Source: Leptolyngbya sp. CCY15150
GTDB lineage: Bacteria > Cyanobacteriota > Cyanobacteriia > RECH01
Length of the DNA: 64,000 nt
Assembly: GCF_016888135.1 (NCBI RefSeq)
Contig: NZ_JACSWB010000164.1
Span: 62,001-126,000 of the forward strand
Direction of reading: 5' to 3'
Shown: one piece after another, positions 17,393-26,637 of the stretch
Position numbering within the stretch: position 1 is the first letter of the stretch
Layout: each line of letters begins with the position of its first letter
Translations under genes and position numbers: made by a program
Notes under the pieces: generated by a model
What the model was told of the DNA's origin: nothing
Database searches by the model: none
What the model saw: only the letters and a program-made list of their open reading frames with translations

Positions 17393-17573
17393 AGGATCAC
17401 CACAAGGATATTTCTTTATTGCCCATACCGCAGCGCTATCATGCGCTAAACGACCGCTTCTCTTGTCGATGGCTATCGGTTAAACCATCAAGACAGGCGG
17501 TCAGGACACATTGATCTCACGAACAGAGCTCACGAAAACCTAGAGTTGAGTGTTCAGCAGGACGATTCAGGTT

Positions 17574-17618
17574 CCAATGCCCATAAGAGGCCAGGTAACC
17601 TGACCTCTAGGGCATTGG
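17574..17618 (-). terminator. Long hairpin downstream of ndhJ
   Basis: CCAATGCCC (17574-17582) pairs perfectly with GGGCATTGG (17610-17618). An inner stem, AGAGGCCAGGT against ACCTGACCTCT, has one mismatch. It lies 64 bp past the ndhJ stop and lacks a T run. It is probably a terminator or a 3'-end stabiliser of the ndhC-K-J message. Confidence 0.5.
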
Positions 17619-17681
17619 GGCGACTTAGACTAGACCGGTGCCGATAGGATGCTTCCTAAGGGCAGGCGATCGCGAAACGAC

Positions 17682-18206
17682 TTAATAGGCGTCTTGCAGC
17701 TCGTAGAAGTCTGGAGAAATGTAGTCTTTCCGCAGGGGCCAGCCTACCCAGTCTTCAGGCATCAAGATCCGCTTCAGGTTGGGATGCCCTTCATAGACAA
17801 TCCCATACATATCGTAGGATTCGCGTTCTTGCCAGTCGGCAGCCTTCCAAATCCAGTACACCGACGGGATGCGTGGATCCTGCCGAGGCAGAAACACCTT
17901 CACCCGCACTTCCTCGGGGCGATCGGCATTGTCATACACCTTACACAGATGGTACATGCTCACCAAATCGCCACCGGGGCCCATGTCATAGGCACCTTGG
18001 CATTGCAGATAGTTGAAGCCATAGGCATAGAGGGCTGTGCAGAAAGGAATCAGCACGTCCCGATCGACCTTCAGCACTGGAATACCGGAGTGATCTGGCT
18101 CCAAGCTTTCATGCTGAAAGCCGTTCTCAGTGAGCCAGCGCGATACGGCACTGGCCTCGACTATCTTAGACTCCTGCTCCTCGGCAGGGGTAGCCTCATC
18201 AACCAT
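17682..18206 (-). CDS. ndhJ: NAD(P)H-quinone oxidoreductase subunit J
   Basis: NdhJ is a peripheral-arm subunit of the photosynthetic NDH-1 complex, equivalent to NuoC. The complex takes electrons from ferredoxin to plastoquinone. The signature [46 protein letters not shown] is complete at about 117-162. The ATG lies 8 bp inside the end of ndhK and has GGAGGAGG upstream that also encodes the ndhK Glu run. It is the last gene of ndhC-K-J, the usual cyanobacterial and chloroplast order. Confidence 0.97.
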   Translation of the reverse strand: MVDEATPAEEQESKIVEASAVSRWLTENGFQHESLEPDHSGIPVLKVDRDVLIPFCTALYAYGFNYLQCQGAYDMGPGGDLVSMYHLCKVYDNADRPEEVRVKVFLPRQDPRIPSVYWIWKAADWQERESYDMYGIVYEGHPNLKRILMPEDWVGWPLRKDYISPDFYELQDAY

Positions 18207-18930
18207 TGCGCTCCTCCTCCTGGGTAACTTGCTGCTGTAGGGCTGGCACGGGCATTCCGGTCGCTGCGGCCAATTCTTGAGGTGGTGCTTGCCGAGAGGC
18301 GGAGCGAATATATTCCCCCGTCAAAATCTCGGGCACCACCTTCATCTTGTGCTTCACGGTGAAGTAGCGATGGGTTTGGTCGAAGCTACCCCTTTCTTGC
18401 AAGGCCTCGTTGGAGATCTTCTTGCGCAGTTTGATGATCGCATCAATGATGGCTTCGGGGCGGGGCGGACAGCCGGGAATGTAGACATCCACTGGAATCA
18501 GCTTATCGACTCCCCGCACTGCCGTCGGTGAATCAGAGCTGAACATGCCGCCGGTGATTGTGCAGGCTCCCATGGCGATCACATATTTGGGATCGGGCAT
18601 TTCTTCGTAGAGCCGTACCAGTGCCGGAGCCATTTTCATGGTGACCGTGCCGGCGGTGATCAACAAATCGGCTTGGCGAGGACTGGCCCGAGGCACTAAC
18701 CCAAAGCGATCGAAGTCGAAGCGAGAGCCAATCAGCGCCGCAAATTCGATAAAGCAGCAGGCCGTACCGTAGAGCATGGGCCAGAGGCTGGAAAGGCGCG
18801 CCCAGTTATGCAGATCATCCACGGTGGTGAGGATGACGTTTTCTGACAAATCCTTGGTGACTTGCGGAGCCCCAATGGGGTTCATAATCCGCTCATCGGA
18901 TGTCGTAATTGATGGGGTGCCGGAATTCAT
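18199..18930 (-). CDS. ndhK: NAD(P)H-quinone oxidoreductase subunit K
   Basis: NdhK (NuoB equivalent) carries the last [4Fe-4S] cluster, N2, before quinone in NDH-1. Cluster ligands are visible as the Cys pair in [13 protein letters not shown], the Cys in [12 protein letters not shown] and the Cys in [11 protein letters not shown]. The most likely start is the ATG at 18930 ([10 protein letters not shown]), which overlaps the ndhC stop as ATGA, a typical coupling junction. Upstream in-frame starts to 18957 would lie inside ndhC. The C-terminal 35 residues are variable and Gln-rich. Confidence 0.97.
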   Translation of the reverse strand: MNSGTPSITTSDERIMNPIGAPQVTKDLSENVILTTVDDLHNWARLSSLWPMLYGTACCFIEFAALIGSRFDFDRFGLVPRASPRQADLLITAGTVTMKMAPALVRLYEEMPDPKYVIAMGACTITGGMFSSDSPTAVRGVDKLIPVDVYIPGCPPRPEAIIDAIIKLRKKISNEALQERGSFDQTHRYFTVKHKMKVVPEILTGEYIRSASRQAPPQELAAATGMPVPALQQQVTQEEERNG

Positions 18931-19289
18931 GACCATTCCAATGCTCCTTTTCTCCAAGCGTAGACAAGACCAATAACTAGAATTGCGATAAAAATTAACG
19001 CTTCTATGAATGCAAGCAGCCCAAGTTGGCTGAATGCTACCGCCCAGGGATAGAGAAACACGGTTTCTACATCAAAGATGACAAAGACCAGGGCAAACAT
19101 GTAGTAGCGAATATTGAACTGGATCCATGCACCCCCCACGGGTTCCATCCCAGATTCGTAGGTTGTTCGCCGTTCGACGCCCGTGCGCTTAGGGCGAACC
19201 AGTTTGGAGACGGACAGGGCAAGGACGGGCACCAGCCCACAAATAATGAGGAAGCCTAGAAGATACTCGTAGCCGCTGAGTACAAACAC
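18927..19289 (-). CDS. ndhC: NAD(P)H-quinone oxidoreductase subunit 3
   Basis: NdhC (NuoA equivalent) is a 120-residue membrane subunit with three transmembrane helices, at about 7-29, 62-84 and 90-112. The conserved loop between helices 1 and 2 ([44 protein letters not shown]) is intact, with the Glu and Asp residues of the proton/quinone linkage. It is the first gene of the cluster. A TATAAT hexamer lies about 50 bp upstream. Confidence 0.97.
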   Translation of the reverse strand: MFVLSGYEYLLGFLIICGLVPVLALSVSKLVRPKRTGVERRTTYESGMEPVGGAWIQFNIRYYMFALVFVIFDVETVFLYPWAVAFSQLGLLAFIEALIFIAILVIGLVYAWRKGALEWS

Positions 19290-19340
19290 GATGTCGCTGT
19301 AGCTGTAGGGTTTCTAGTAGCCATGTTACTTGTTTTTTAC

Positions 19341-19346
19341 ATTATA
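19341..19346 (-). promoter_or_regulatory. Candidate -10 element of the ndhC operon
   Basis: A perfect TATAAT on the minus strand, 52 bp upstream of the ndhC ATG. The sequence 17 bp further upstream is a poor -35 match (TGCGAC), so activation by another factor would be needed if this is the real promoter. Confidence 0.4.
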
Positions 19347-19656
19347 AGGAATCAGGCTAATGGTCGCAGAGGCAAGAAGTGTTGATTTCCATGGCTGAAA
19401 TCGTATGCCCATGGCGAGGTTGCCCTAAAAATTGCTAGATTTGCGGATGCTCCAGACCTGTCTTAGGGATGAGTCTTTGCCGTCGATCGCCCTAGTTGCA
19501 TCGGTGAAGACGTTCATGGACTAGAGATGCCCCATGGACAACAGCCCAGATGCCCGATAGGGAGCGATCGCCCCTGAAGGATGAAAAATCTTGGTGCAGC
19601 AACCCGAGTCCAAGGTTCTAGAATTATCGTGACTCGGTATTTGATCCAAAGAACTC

Positions 19657-19684
19657 ATTCTAAAGCACTGATTCTAAAGCACCG
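19657..19684 (+). repeat. 14-bp abutting tandem duplication upstream of the mutase gene
   Basis: ATTCTAAAGCACTG at 19657-19670 is followed directly by ATTCTAAAGCACCG at 19671-19684, 27 bp before the start codon. Confidence 0.8.
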
Positions 19685-19711
19685 ATAGAGTACACCAAGG
19701 CAAACAGCACT

Positions 19712-21175
19712 ATGGCAGTTCATATTTCTCCAGCGTTGCTCGCAACGAAGCCCATTCAGTTTGGAACCGATGGGTGGCGAGGACTGATCGCGGCGGATTT
19801 TACGTTTGAGCGCGTCATGCAGGTTGCACCGCGAGCAGCCCAAGTTCTTAGCCAGCACTATGGTGAAGGGACGTGCCGCACCGTGGTGGTAGGCTACGAT
19901 CGCCGCTTCCTTTCTGAGGAATTTGCCCAGGTGGCTGGGGAGGCCATCCAGGCGGCGGGGTTTGATGTGCTGTTTGCTGAGGGCTATGCACCCACGCCGG
20001 CTTTTAGCTGGGCTGCCAAGCAGCACAATGCTCTAGGCGCGATTGTGATTACGGCTAGCCACAACCCAGGGGTCTATTCTGGCTTGAAGGTGAAGGGAGC
20101 CTTTGGTGGATCGGTGTCTCCTGAGGTGACCCAGCAGATTGAAGCTATCCTGGATCAACCCCTGCCGGCGGCAGCCCAACCGGGAACCTGGACAACCTTT
20201 GACCCCTGGGAAAGCTACTGTGCGGGTCTCCGGGCCATGGTGGATATTGCGGGCATTCAGAAGGCGATCGCTGATGGTACGCTCACCGTGTTTGCGGATG
20301 TGATGCATGGCGCGGCGGCGAGCGGTCTAGCGCGGCTGTTGGGCGATGGCATTCATGAACTAAATGGCGATCGCGATCCTCTCTTTGGCGGCGGTGCGCC
20401 TGAGCCTTTGCCGCGCTATATTCCTGACCTATTTAAGGCGATCAAAACCCAGCGCCAGGCCGATGCTAAGGGGTTAATTACCGGCCTGGTGTTTGACGGC
20501 GACAGCGATCGCGTGGCCGCTGTTGATGGTCAAGGAAATTTTCTGAGTTCCCAGGTGCTCATTCCTGTGTTAATTGAGCATTTGGCAACCCGACGCGGTT
20601 TCAGCGGCGAGATTGTCAAAACCATTAGCGGCTCGAACCTGATTCCTAAGGTGGCGGCGCTCTACGGGCTATCGGTCTACGAGACCCCCATCGGCTACAA
20701 GTACATTGCCGATCGCATGTTGTCGGCGGCGGTGCTGCTGGGGGGCGAAGAATCTGGCGGTATCGGCTATGGGCATCACATTCCTGAACGGGATGCTCTG
20801 CTCTCGGCTCTCTACGTTCTTGAAGCTGTCGTCCAGGCAGGACAAGACATCAGCGACCAGCACAAGCGCCTGCAGGAGGTCACCCAGTTTAGCTCCACCT
20901 ACGATCGCATTGACCTGCCCCTCGCCAGCATGGAGGTGCGATCGCGCCTCTTGCAGGCCCTAGAGGAGCAAACCCCGACGGAAATTGCTGGGCAAGCGGT
21001 CACCCGTTGCCTTGCCATTGATGGCTATAAATTTGACCTAGCTGATGAAAGCTGGCTGCTCATCCGCTTTAGCGGCACCGAGCCCGTCCTACGTCTCTAC
21101 TCAGAGGCCACTACCATGGATCGGGTCAAGGCAAACCTACACTGGGCCAAGGACTGGGCCAATGCGATCGCTTAG
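19712..21175 (+). CDS. Phosphoglucomutase/phosphomannomutase family protein
   Basis: This 487-residue alpha-D-phosphohexomutase interconverts hexose 1- and 6-phosphates, feeding glycogen, nucleotide-sugar or polysaccharide synthesis. All four family loops are seen: the phosphoserine loop TASHNP with Ser116, the Mg2+ loop DGDSD at 262-266, the sugar-binding loop GGEESGG, and the phosphate-binding loop RFSGTEP near the C-terminus. The N-terminus IQFGTDGWRG is typical of the archaeal/bacterial PMM-PGM subgroup. Substrate preference cannot be read from sequence alone. It is flanked by its own hairpin and is probably monocistronic. Confidence 0.93.
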   Translation: MAVHISPALLATKPIQFGTDGWRGLIAADFTFERVMQVAPRAAQVLSQHYGEGTCRTVVVGYDRRFLSEEFAQVAGEAIQAAGFDVLFAEGYAPTPAFSWAAKQHNALGAIVITASHNPGVYSGLKVKGAFGGSVSPEVTQQIEAILDQPLPAAAQPGTWTTFDPWESYCAGLRAMVDIAGIQKAIADGTLTVFADVMHGAAASGLARLLGDGIHELNGDRDPLFGGGAPEPLPRYIPDLFKAIKTQRQADAKGLITGLVFDGDSDRVAAVDGQGNFLSSQVLIPVLIEHLATRRGFSGEIVKTISGSNLIPKVAALYGLSVYETPIGYKYIADRMLSAAVLLGGEESGGIGYGHHIPERDALLSALYVLEAVVQAGQDISDQHKRLQEVTQFSSTYDRIDLPLASMEVRSRLLQALEEQTPTEIAGQAVTRCLAIDGYKFDLADESWLLIRFSGTEPVLRLYSEATTMDRVKANLHWAKDWANAIA

Positions 21176-21219
21176 CACTCTGCGACGGAAGGTTGCTCTG
21201 TAGTAGGGCATCAGCGTTC

Positions 21220-21263
21220 CCCACCATTGTCCCCTGAGCGAAATCGAAGGGAGCAATGGTGGG
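21220..21263 (+). terminator. Hairpin downstream of the mutase gene
   Basis: CCCACCATTG (21220-21229) pairs with CAATGGTGGG (21254-21263), followed by CTTTTGG. The loop holds CCTGAGCGAAATCGAAGGG, a copy of the common CCTGAGCGAAGTCGAAGGG-type dispersed repeat. It is a probable terminator formed by a repeat insertion. Confidence 0.6.
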
Positions 21264-21460
21264 CTTTTGGCTTTCTCCCTTTGGGAGACGTTACACGTTG
21301 GCGTAGCCTGTCCTCAGGACAAACGACTCCGCTCAGCCAGCCCATACCCAATGAATCAATAGCACTAGAAATTAACTTCCTAGACCTTTTATGACCGCTC
21401 ACGACATCTGGTCAGGGCAGCAGGGTGTGACCTCTTGTTCCAAGAGTGAAACGAGAGGGA

Positions 21461-22003
21461 TTACTTGAACTTTTGGCGAATGAAGGTCAAGATTTGCACC
21501 ATTTGCTTCTTGAGCATGTCGATTTCGGCCTGCATCTTGGCAATCTTATCGTTCAGCGCCTGGATTTCTTCTGCATTACCAGCCACCACCTGCTCCGTAC
21601 CCATGGATGGGGTAGAAGGAGCTGGCCAGTTGCGGAATTTGCTCATGGCTGACTTGATAGCTTCTACTAGCTCTCGCTGCTCGAAGGGTTTTTCGATAAA
21701 CTCAAAATACTCAAAGGGCTCTTGGAGTTTCTCTGTCACCTCTTCCTTGCGCCCCGACATGAGTACCAGGGGAGCCCGCAGCTCCGGCTGGGCATGCAGT
21801 TGCTCAAAGACTTCCCAGCCACTGACACGCGGTAGCAAGAAATCGAGCATGATCAGGTTAGGGTGCTCTTGACGAATGAGGTTGATGCCCTCAGAACCGT
21901 CTTTCGCTTCTAGCACCTGGAAATTACCCTTAGGCAACATATCCTTGACCATGTTGCGAATAACTCGGCTATCGTCGATGACTAGAATTTTGTGACTTGC
22001 CAC
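21461..22003 (-). CDS. Response regulator: receiver domain with C-terminal coiled coil
   Basis: Residues 1-122 form a CheY-like receiver domain with the acid pair at Asp10-Asp11, the phospho-acceptor Asp54 (LIMLDFLLPRVSGWE), and Lys105 in IEKPF. A flexible linker follows, then a coiled coil at about 143-176 (EEIQALNDKIAKMQAEIDMLKKQMVQIL), with no DNA-binding domain. Output is therefore probably by protein contact or oligomerisation. The start is a GTG at 22003 preceded by AGAGGAGT. No cognate kinase is adjacent; the REC-HK protein at 16097 is the nearest. It is monocistronic. Confidence 0.9.
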   Translation of the reverse strand: MASHKILVIDDSRVIRNMVKDMLPKGNFQVLEAKDGSEGINLIRQEHPNLIMLDFLLPRVSGWEVFEQLHAQPELRAPLVLMSGRKEEVTEKLQEPFEYFEFIEKPFEQRELVEAIKSAMSKFRNWPAPSTPSMGTEQVVAGNAEEIQALNDKIAKMQAEIDMLKKQMVQILTFIRQKFK

Positions 22004-22571
22004 AATAGACTCCTCTAGTGAGTAAAGGAAACACGCTTGTAGAACCTAGCAATATCATGTTTTGCACTGTAAGGCTCTAATCGTACTACCGTTCATTCGC
22101 TTCCGGGGAAAACCGGTATCAGAACGCAACCAATGAAAAATTTTGAATATTGGAGGGCTTTAATAAAAAACGGGCTGCACGGTAGGCAGAACCGATGGTG
22201 TAGGTATGAGTAATGTGGAGCGTAGGAGGGTGATGCATCATAACGATGCAACATCTTCATCTCTGCACTCAAGATATGGATGAACAGAGTAAACCTTGGG
22301 CGATCGCCGGATTGCTCGTCCATTTTTGCTCCACTCTAGTTTAGCCTCTGCAATTGGGAATGCCTCATTCTTTTCACGGAGGTTGTGGAGATCTCACCGG
22401 TCTAAGCAACAACCTTGATCGTAGGATGGGAGGAGGCATGGGATGGAGTCGCCGCCGTTAGGGGCGATCGCTCTTGGTTCGGAATGGCACAGACGGTGCT
22501 TTCAGACCAGGGTGGACATACTGTTGAAGATTTGAAGTTGAAGATTTGAAGTTGAAGACTTAGGAGGAGAC
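22004..22571. other. Intergenic region upstream of hisIE
   Basis: These 568 bp hold the promoters of the response regulator (minus) and hisIE (plus). A 76-codon open frame on the minus strand (22093-22323) lacks a ribosome-binding site and credible composition. The only structured element is a 14-bp tandem repeat at 22523-22561. Confidence 0.45.
22523..22561 (+). repeat. 14-bp tandem repeat directly upstream of hisIE
   Basis: GTTGAAGATTTGAA occurs at 22523-22536 and 22537-22550 and is followed by a partial copy GTTGAAGACTT. It ends about 10 bp before the hisIE ATG and abuts its ribosome-binding site. Confidence 0.8.
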
Positions 22572-23231
22572 ATGAGCGATAGGTTGTCGATGAATAATGT
22601 CCTAGGGGAAGCGGCGATTCCGGTGGAGCAGATTTGCTACAACGATCAGGGGTTGGTGCCCGCCATTGTTCAAGATGTCCTGGATGGCACGGTGTTGATG
22701 ATGGCTTGGATGAATGCTGAGTCGTTGACCAAAACTCTGGAGACGGGAGAAACCTGGTTTTGGAGCCGATCGCGCTCTGAACTTTGGCATAAGGGCGCGA
22801 CGTCGGGGCATCTGCAAAAGGTGCAGTCTTTGCGCTATGACTGCGATAGTGATGCGCTGTTGATTACTGTGGAGCAGTTGGGAGATATCGCCTGTCACAC
22901 AGGGGAGCGCAGTTGCTTTCACCAAGTCAGCGGCGGCATTACGCCACCGCCCGCCGACATGCTCTCTCAGGTGTTTGCGGTGATCTGCGATCGCCGCGAC
23001 CATCCCACTCCCAGTTCCTACACCAGTCGCTTGCTAGAGGGCGGTGATAACCAAATCCTCAAGAAAATTGGCGAGGAGTCTGCAGAGGTGGTCATGGCCT
23101 GCAAAGACGACGATCCGGAGGCGATCGCTGGGGAAGTGGCGGATTTGTTCTACCACACCATGGTGGCGATCGCCCATCACAACGTTAGCTTGCGAGATGT
23201 GTACCGTAAGCTGCAAGAGCGACGGCGCTAA
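22572..23231 (+). CDS. hisIE: Bifunctional phosphoribosyl-AMP cyclohydrolase / phosphoribosyl-ATP pyrophosphatase
   Basis: This 219-residue fusion catalyses steps two and three of histidine synthesis. The HisI part (about 15-120) has [10 protein letters not shown], the [19 protein letters not shown] signature, the metal-binding YDCDSDALL, and the Cys-containing [10 protein letters not shown]. The HisE part (about 130-219) has [23 protein letters not shown] with its acidic helix, then [24 protein letters not shown] lies just before the ATG, a strong start. No other his gene is nearby, the usual scattered cyanobacterial pattern. Confidence 0.96.
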   Translation: MSDRLSMNNVLGEAAIPVEQICYNDQGLVPAIVQDVLDGTVLMMAWMNAESLTKTLETGETWFWSRSRSELWHKGATSGHLQKVQSLRYDCDSDALLITVEQLGDIACHTGERSCFHQVSGGITPPPADMLSQVFAVICDRRDHPTPSSYTSRLLEGGDNQILKKIGEESAEVVMACKDDDPEAIAGEVADLFYHTMVAIAHHNVSLRDVYRKLQERRR

Positions 23232-23244
23232 TCTCTGCTGATCT

Positions 23245-25725
23245 TTACTGTGCCTGGAGATTGCGAATATCAACCCAGGTACCGTCGCTTAACTCTGCCC
23301 AAGTGCGGTTGAGGGCAAAGGTACGGTTGCCCGTTAGTTCAACCTCCTCTCCAGAACCAACGCTGCCAATCACCAATCCGTACGGATCGTCCCGGCGCTC
23401 GATGGTGGCAGAGGCGGAAAATGAACCGCTCGGCCCTCGAAAGACGTAGGAATCTTGCAAGACCAGTTCTTGGGCACCGTCATCTTCTGCTTCAGCAACC
23501 GTTGGCTCGGGCTCAGGCTCGGGCTCGGGGGCTTGGCTGGTAACTGGACTATCGCCTTCGCCAGCGATCGCCGCATCAATTTGCCGCGCATTCACCCAAC
23601 TGCCGTCTTCAAGTTGTGCCCAAACGACACCACCCACCAAGGTTCGGCGAGAGGTCACATCAAACGATGATTCTGAATCAATGATGCCCACCATGGTTCC
23701 ACCGGGTTGATCGTAGCGATCGACCGAAGCCTCGGTGGTAAAGGTGCCGCTGGGCCCTTGGAAGTCAGATTCTGAAGAACCAATGATGGCATCTGTGGGC
23801 CCGTCTGCCGCTTCTGGATCGACGGCTTCCGGATCAACTGCTACTTCATCCGAGGGCTCTTCCGTTTCTGCAATGGGTTCAGGATCAGGTTCATCCGACG
23901 GTTCTGCTGCTGACTGACTGCCGTCCAAGTCAACAGCCATCGCATCCACCCAGGTGCCATCGGTAGCTTCTGCCCACACGGTGCCATTGGCGAGCGATCG
24001 CCGTTGGGTGAGTTGAATACTCTCTCCGGGCATCAGGGTGGTCACCGGCGCTCCTCCCGGACTGCTGCGTAGATCCGTTGGAGCCTTCACGGAGAAAGTG
24101 CCGCTTGGCCCTTGAAACTCAGGCTCGGAGCTGGGTGGCTCTGTTGTCACATCAAGATCGTCCGCTGGCTCTTCGCCCTCGGCCACGGTGTCAGGTTCCT
24201 CTTCGGGTTCCTCTGTCACCGCCTCATCCGGCTCAACGTCATCTGGTTCAGGCTGGGTGGGAATCACAAGTCCATCACCCACTGCCCCCCCGACGATCTC
24301 AACGTCAGGATCAACAGCCGTCTCTTCCTCCGGTTCGACCGGCTGTTCTGCTGTGGGAGTTTCCTCATCCGGCTCTTCTGCTACTGGAGTGTCTGGAGCT
24401 TCAACCTCAGCTTCCGCTGTCGTCTCGTCATCGGTTTCGACCGGCGCTTCCGCTGCTGGAGTTTCCTCATCCGGTTCTTCTTCGGCTACCGGAGTATCTG
24501 GAGTTTCAACCTCGGCTTCTGCTGCCGTTTCTTCCTCCGTTTCGGCAGGCACTTCTGCAACCGTCTCTTCTTGAGTCTCGGATTCTCCATTATCGGGGAA
24601 GGCTAGAGCATCCTCGACGGGGTCAGAGTCGGTAGGCGGATCTGTATCCGCAGCAGTATCTTCGGGCTCTGCCGTCTCCGGCTGCTCGGTAAAGACGTCT
24701 GACTCTTCTTGAACCTCGGGCGCGGGAGCTGGGGATGCAGGCGTAAAGGATGCAGCCGGAGTAGGAGCAGGAGCAGGGGCTGGAGCAGGGGCTGGTGGTG
24801 GTGCAGGGGCTGGAGCCGGAGCCGGAGCCGGCGGAGCCGTTGCAACGGTTCTGGTGCCCGCTGATTCTGCCAAAAAGTCTGTTGCTACCCAGGCTCCGTC
24901 TGTGGTCTCAGCCCAGAAATAGGAGCCGGCAGGCACTTGCGCGCCCGTCAAGAACACGACGGCACCATCCGCCAAGCTGCCAACGACCTCGCCATTGGGC
25001 GTGCGGCGTAAGTTTACACCACCGCCTGCCTGGGTCGTGATCACCGCAGTTCTTGCTGAACTGTCTACCACACCCGACTGGCTGGAGACCAAGGTAGCTT
25101 GCCCGGAGGTAGAGGAGGCTGAATATTGCAAAAAGTCTGTGGCCACCCATTGACCATCACTGAGCTCTGCCCAGCTATAGCCGCCTGCTGAGACTTCGCG
25201 TCCTGTCAACGACACAGACGCGCCCTCCGGCAATCCACCTGAAATGGCTCCGTTGGGCGTGCCCCGGAGATTAACGCCCACGCCACTACGGGTGACGATC
25301 AGCGCTTGCCCAGTGGCGATGCCTCCACCTGAACTAGCTGGAGCGACTCCTACGGTGTCTGTCAAATCCCCAAGACCTAGGGAACTCAGGGTCTCTGGGC
25401 CAGCTTTACCATCTGCCAGAAGCCCCATGGCCGCTTGGTAGCGCAGAACGGCCGCTTCGGTTCTAGCGCCGTAGATGCCATCAGCCGTCACCCCTAGCGA
25501 TCGCTGAATATCGGCTACAGCTCCCCCGGTACTACCCTTGCGGTAGATCATGGCTTCGGCGGGTGTGGCTGCACTGAGCAGGGTGAAGAGGGCGATCGCT
25601 CCAACTAATCCCATCCAGGCCGAACTGGGAATGCGCCAGTCAGCCAATCCAAACTCACGCATGGGTGGTTGGGGGGAGGGATCAGAATAGGCAACCGAGT
25701 GGTGGATAAAGGCAAGTGATTCCAT
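23245..25725 (-). CDS. Peptidoglycan-binding protein with five SH3-like repeats and an acidic linker
   Basis: This 826-residue envelope protein starts with MESLAF, a beginning shared by several cyanobacterial peptidoglycan-binding proteins. One membrane segment follows (about 36-56). A peptidoglycan_binding_1 domain is at about 63-118 (GAVADIQRSLGVTADGIYGARTEAAVLRYQAAMGL). Two bacterial SH3 domains follow (about 141-200 and 225-290), then a roughly 250-residue linker, first Pro-Ala and then Glu/Thr/Val-rich. Three more SH3-like units lie in the C-terminal 280 residues, each starting SG(T/S)F and ending WAxxxDG(T/S)WV. It probably tethers the cell wall to the inner membrane. The linker is low-complexity and may vary in length. 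Confidence 0.88.
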   Translation of the reverse strand: MESLAFIHHSVAYSDPSPQPPMREFGLADWRIPSSAWMGLVGAIALFTLLSAATPAEAMIYRKGSTGGAVADIQRSLGVTADGIYGARTEAAVLRYQAAMGLLADGKAGPETLSSLGLGDLTDTVGVAPASSGGGIATGQALIVTRSGVGVNLRGTPNGAISGGLPEGASVSLTGREVSAGGYSWAELSDGQWVATDFLQYSASSTSGQATLVSSQSGVVDSSARTAVITTQAGGGVNLRRTPNGEVVGSLADGAVVFLTGAQVPAGSYFWAETTDGAWVATDFLAESAGTRTVATAPPAPAPAPAPAPPPAPAPAPAPAPTPAASFTPASPAPAPEVQEESDVFTEQPETAEPEDTAADTDPPTDSDPVEDALAFPDNGESETQEETVAEVPAETEEETAAEAEVETPDTPVAEEEPDEETPAAEAPVETDDETTAEAEVEAPDTPVAEEPDEETPTAEQPVEPEEETAVDPDVEIVGGAVGDGLVIPTQPEPDDVEPDEAVTEEPEEEPDTVAEGEEPADDLDVTTEPPSSEPEFQGPSGTFSVKAPTDLRSSPGGAPVTTLMPGESIQLTQRRSLANGTVWAEATDGTWVDAMAVDLDGSQSAAEPSDEPDPEPIAETEEPSDEVAVDPEAVDPEAADGPTDAIIGSSESDFQGPSGTFTTEASVDRYDQPGGTMVGIIDSESSFDVTSRRTLVGGVVWAQLEDGSWVNARQIDAAIAGEGDSPVTSQAPEPEPEPEPTVAEAEDDGAQELVLQDSYVFRGPSGSFSASATIERRDDPYGLVIGSVGSGEEVELTGNRTFALNRTWAELSDGTWVDIRNLQAQ

Positions 25726-26107
25726 AATGCCCCTGTCGTGGCGTAATGGTGGCTAGACAACAGGCGATCGCCCTAGCGTGGCTGAGCCGCATCTAGTACT
25801 CTTAACTCTTCCTAGTGTAGGTGAGTCCTGAGCATAACCAAGGCGCACCCTATAGGGGCCTTCAGTGCGATCGCTAACATCACAACTATATAAAGACTTC
25901 CCTAAAACAGCCACCCTTTTGCCAAGCAGTTTACAATCCCTACCCTGGGTACCTAATCTATTAAGACTTCATTAGCCACTTCATCAGCCACTTCATCAAC
26001 CTAGGATGTCCGCTGGGCCGCCTTGGGCGGTTTTACCGGGTTGATATCGGTCGATGAACTCAACCCGGCTGCCCCAGAGAGTACCGTGTTTTGGCTGATC
26101 TGCCACT
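25726..26107. other. Gene-free region upstream of the SH3 protein gene
   Basis: These 382 bp contain no credible gene. A 12-bp unit is repeated three times at 25966-26001, and a small CCGCC/GGCGG hairpin lies at 26018-26030. The promoter of the SH3 gene must lie near 25730-25850 but no elements stand out. Confidence 0.45.
25966..26001 (+). repeat. 12-bp unit repeated three times
   Basis: ACTTCATTAGCC, ACTTCATCAGCC and ACTTCATCAACC follow one another without spacers. Successive copies differ by one base, as in a decaying tandem duplication. Confidence 0.8.
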
Positions 26108-26302
26108 CTAGGGGCGATCGCTCTGAGTTCTGGGGGTGGATCGTTCAGAACGCTTGCGTAGGCAATCGAGCATTTGCTGTCTGACGGCTTGAGACCAGCG
26201 GTCAAAGTCTCCCGGCGTGACGACTGTCAATGTCGAATGCTGCTCACGACGGGCATTGGAATTTGCTTGGAAATCCATGACAGTTATTACATTGGGGTTC
26301 AT
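26108..26302 (-). CDS. Possible small protein of unknown function
   Basis: This is a 64-codon frame, or 56 residues from the ATG at 26278 (MDFQANSNARRE). The middle part TPGDFDRWSQAVRQQMLDCLRKRS looks like a genuine amphipathic helix. It resembles short cyanobacterial proteins with a W-x-x-A-V-R-x-Q-M pattern that I recall but cannot verify here. No good ribosome-binding site is seen, and the region is otherwise gene-poor. Treat it as tentative. Confidence 0.4.
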   Translation of the reverse strand: MNPNVITVMDFQANSNARREQHSTLTVVTPGDFDRWSQAVRQQMLDCLRKRSERSTPRTQSDRP

Positions 26303-26637
26303 CCCTAGGCTGACATAGATCGCTAGGGATCAACCTCCGAGTCTATGCACTTATTGCATTCTGTAGATGCACGATTCGCAAATCAGGGATTTTCTGGAGG
26401 GCAACCTATGCTGCAGATGCAGTAGCTGTGGTACTTTGCCTGCTCTGCTCTTGATGCCCTCCGGTTTTCCCTGGAGCGGGCTTGTCAGGATTTGTCTATG
26501 TCCCACGGGATAATCTAGGCATCAATCTTTACATCTAAACGTGAGAGCTGCTTGGCTGACGAAACGCGGGAGCCTGATGCTCGAACGTCCTCACCCTAGT
26601 CTTCTGGGAGAGGGACTAGGGTGAGGACTGCTGTTAG
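26303..26637. other. Gene-free region before the GNAT gene
   Basis: These 335 bp show no coding potential. They end in the strong hairpin at 26587-26628 that belongs to the 3' end of the GNAT transcript on the minus strand. Confidence 0.45.
26587..26628 (-). terminator. Perfect 15-bp hairpin downstream of the GNAT gene
   Basis: GTCCTCACCCTAGTC (26587-26601) and its exact complement (26614-26628) flank a 12-base loop. It starts 10 bp after the GNAT stop. No T run follows on the minus strand. The sequence resembles the widespread CCTCACCC...GGGTGAGG intergenic repeats, and it probably serves as the transcript end. Confidence 0.6.

Larger units (their letters stand above)
19290..19711. other. 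Divergent intergenic region between ndhC and the phosphoglucomutase gene
   Basis: These 422 bp carry the promoters of ndhC (minus) and the mutase (plus). The contents I can support are a TATAAT at 19341-19346 and an abutting 14-bp duplication at 19657-19684. No coding frame or RNA gene is evident. Confidence 0.45.

Noticed and set aside
22093-22323. A 76-codon minus-strand frame upstream of hisIE
   Set aside because: No ribosome-binding site, unusual His/Tyr/Pro-rich composition, and no resemblance to a known protein.
26018-26030. CCGCC-TTG-GGCGG hairpin followed by TTTT as a terminator
   Set aside because: The stem is only five pairs with a three-base loop, and no plus-strand gene ends nearby.
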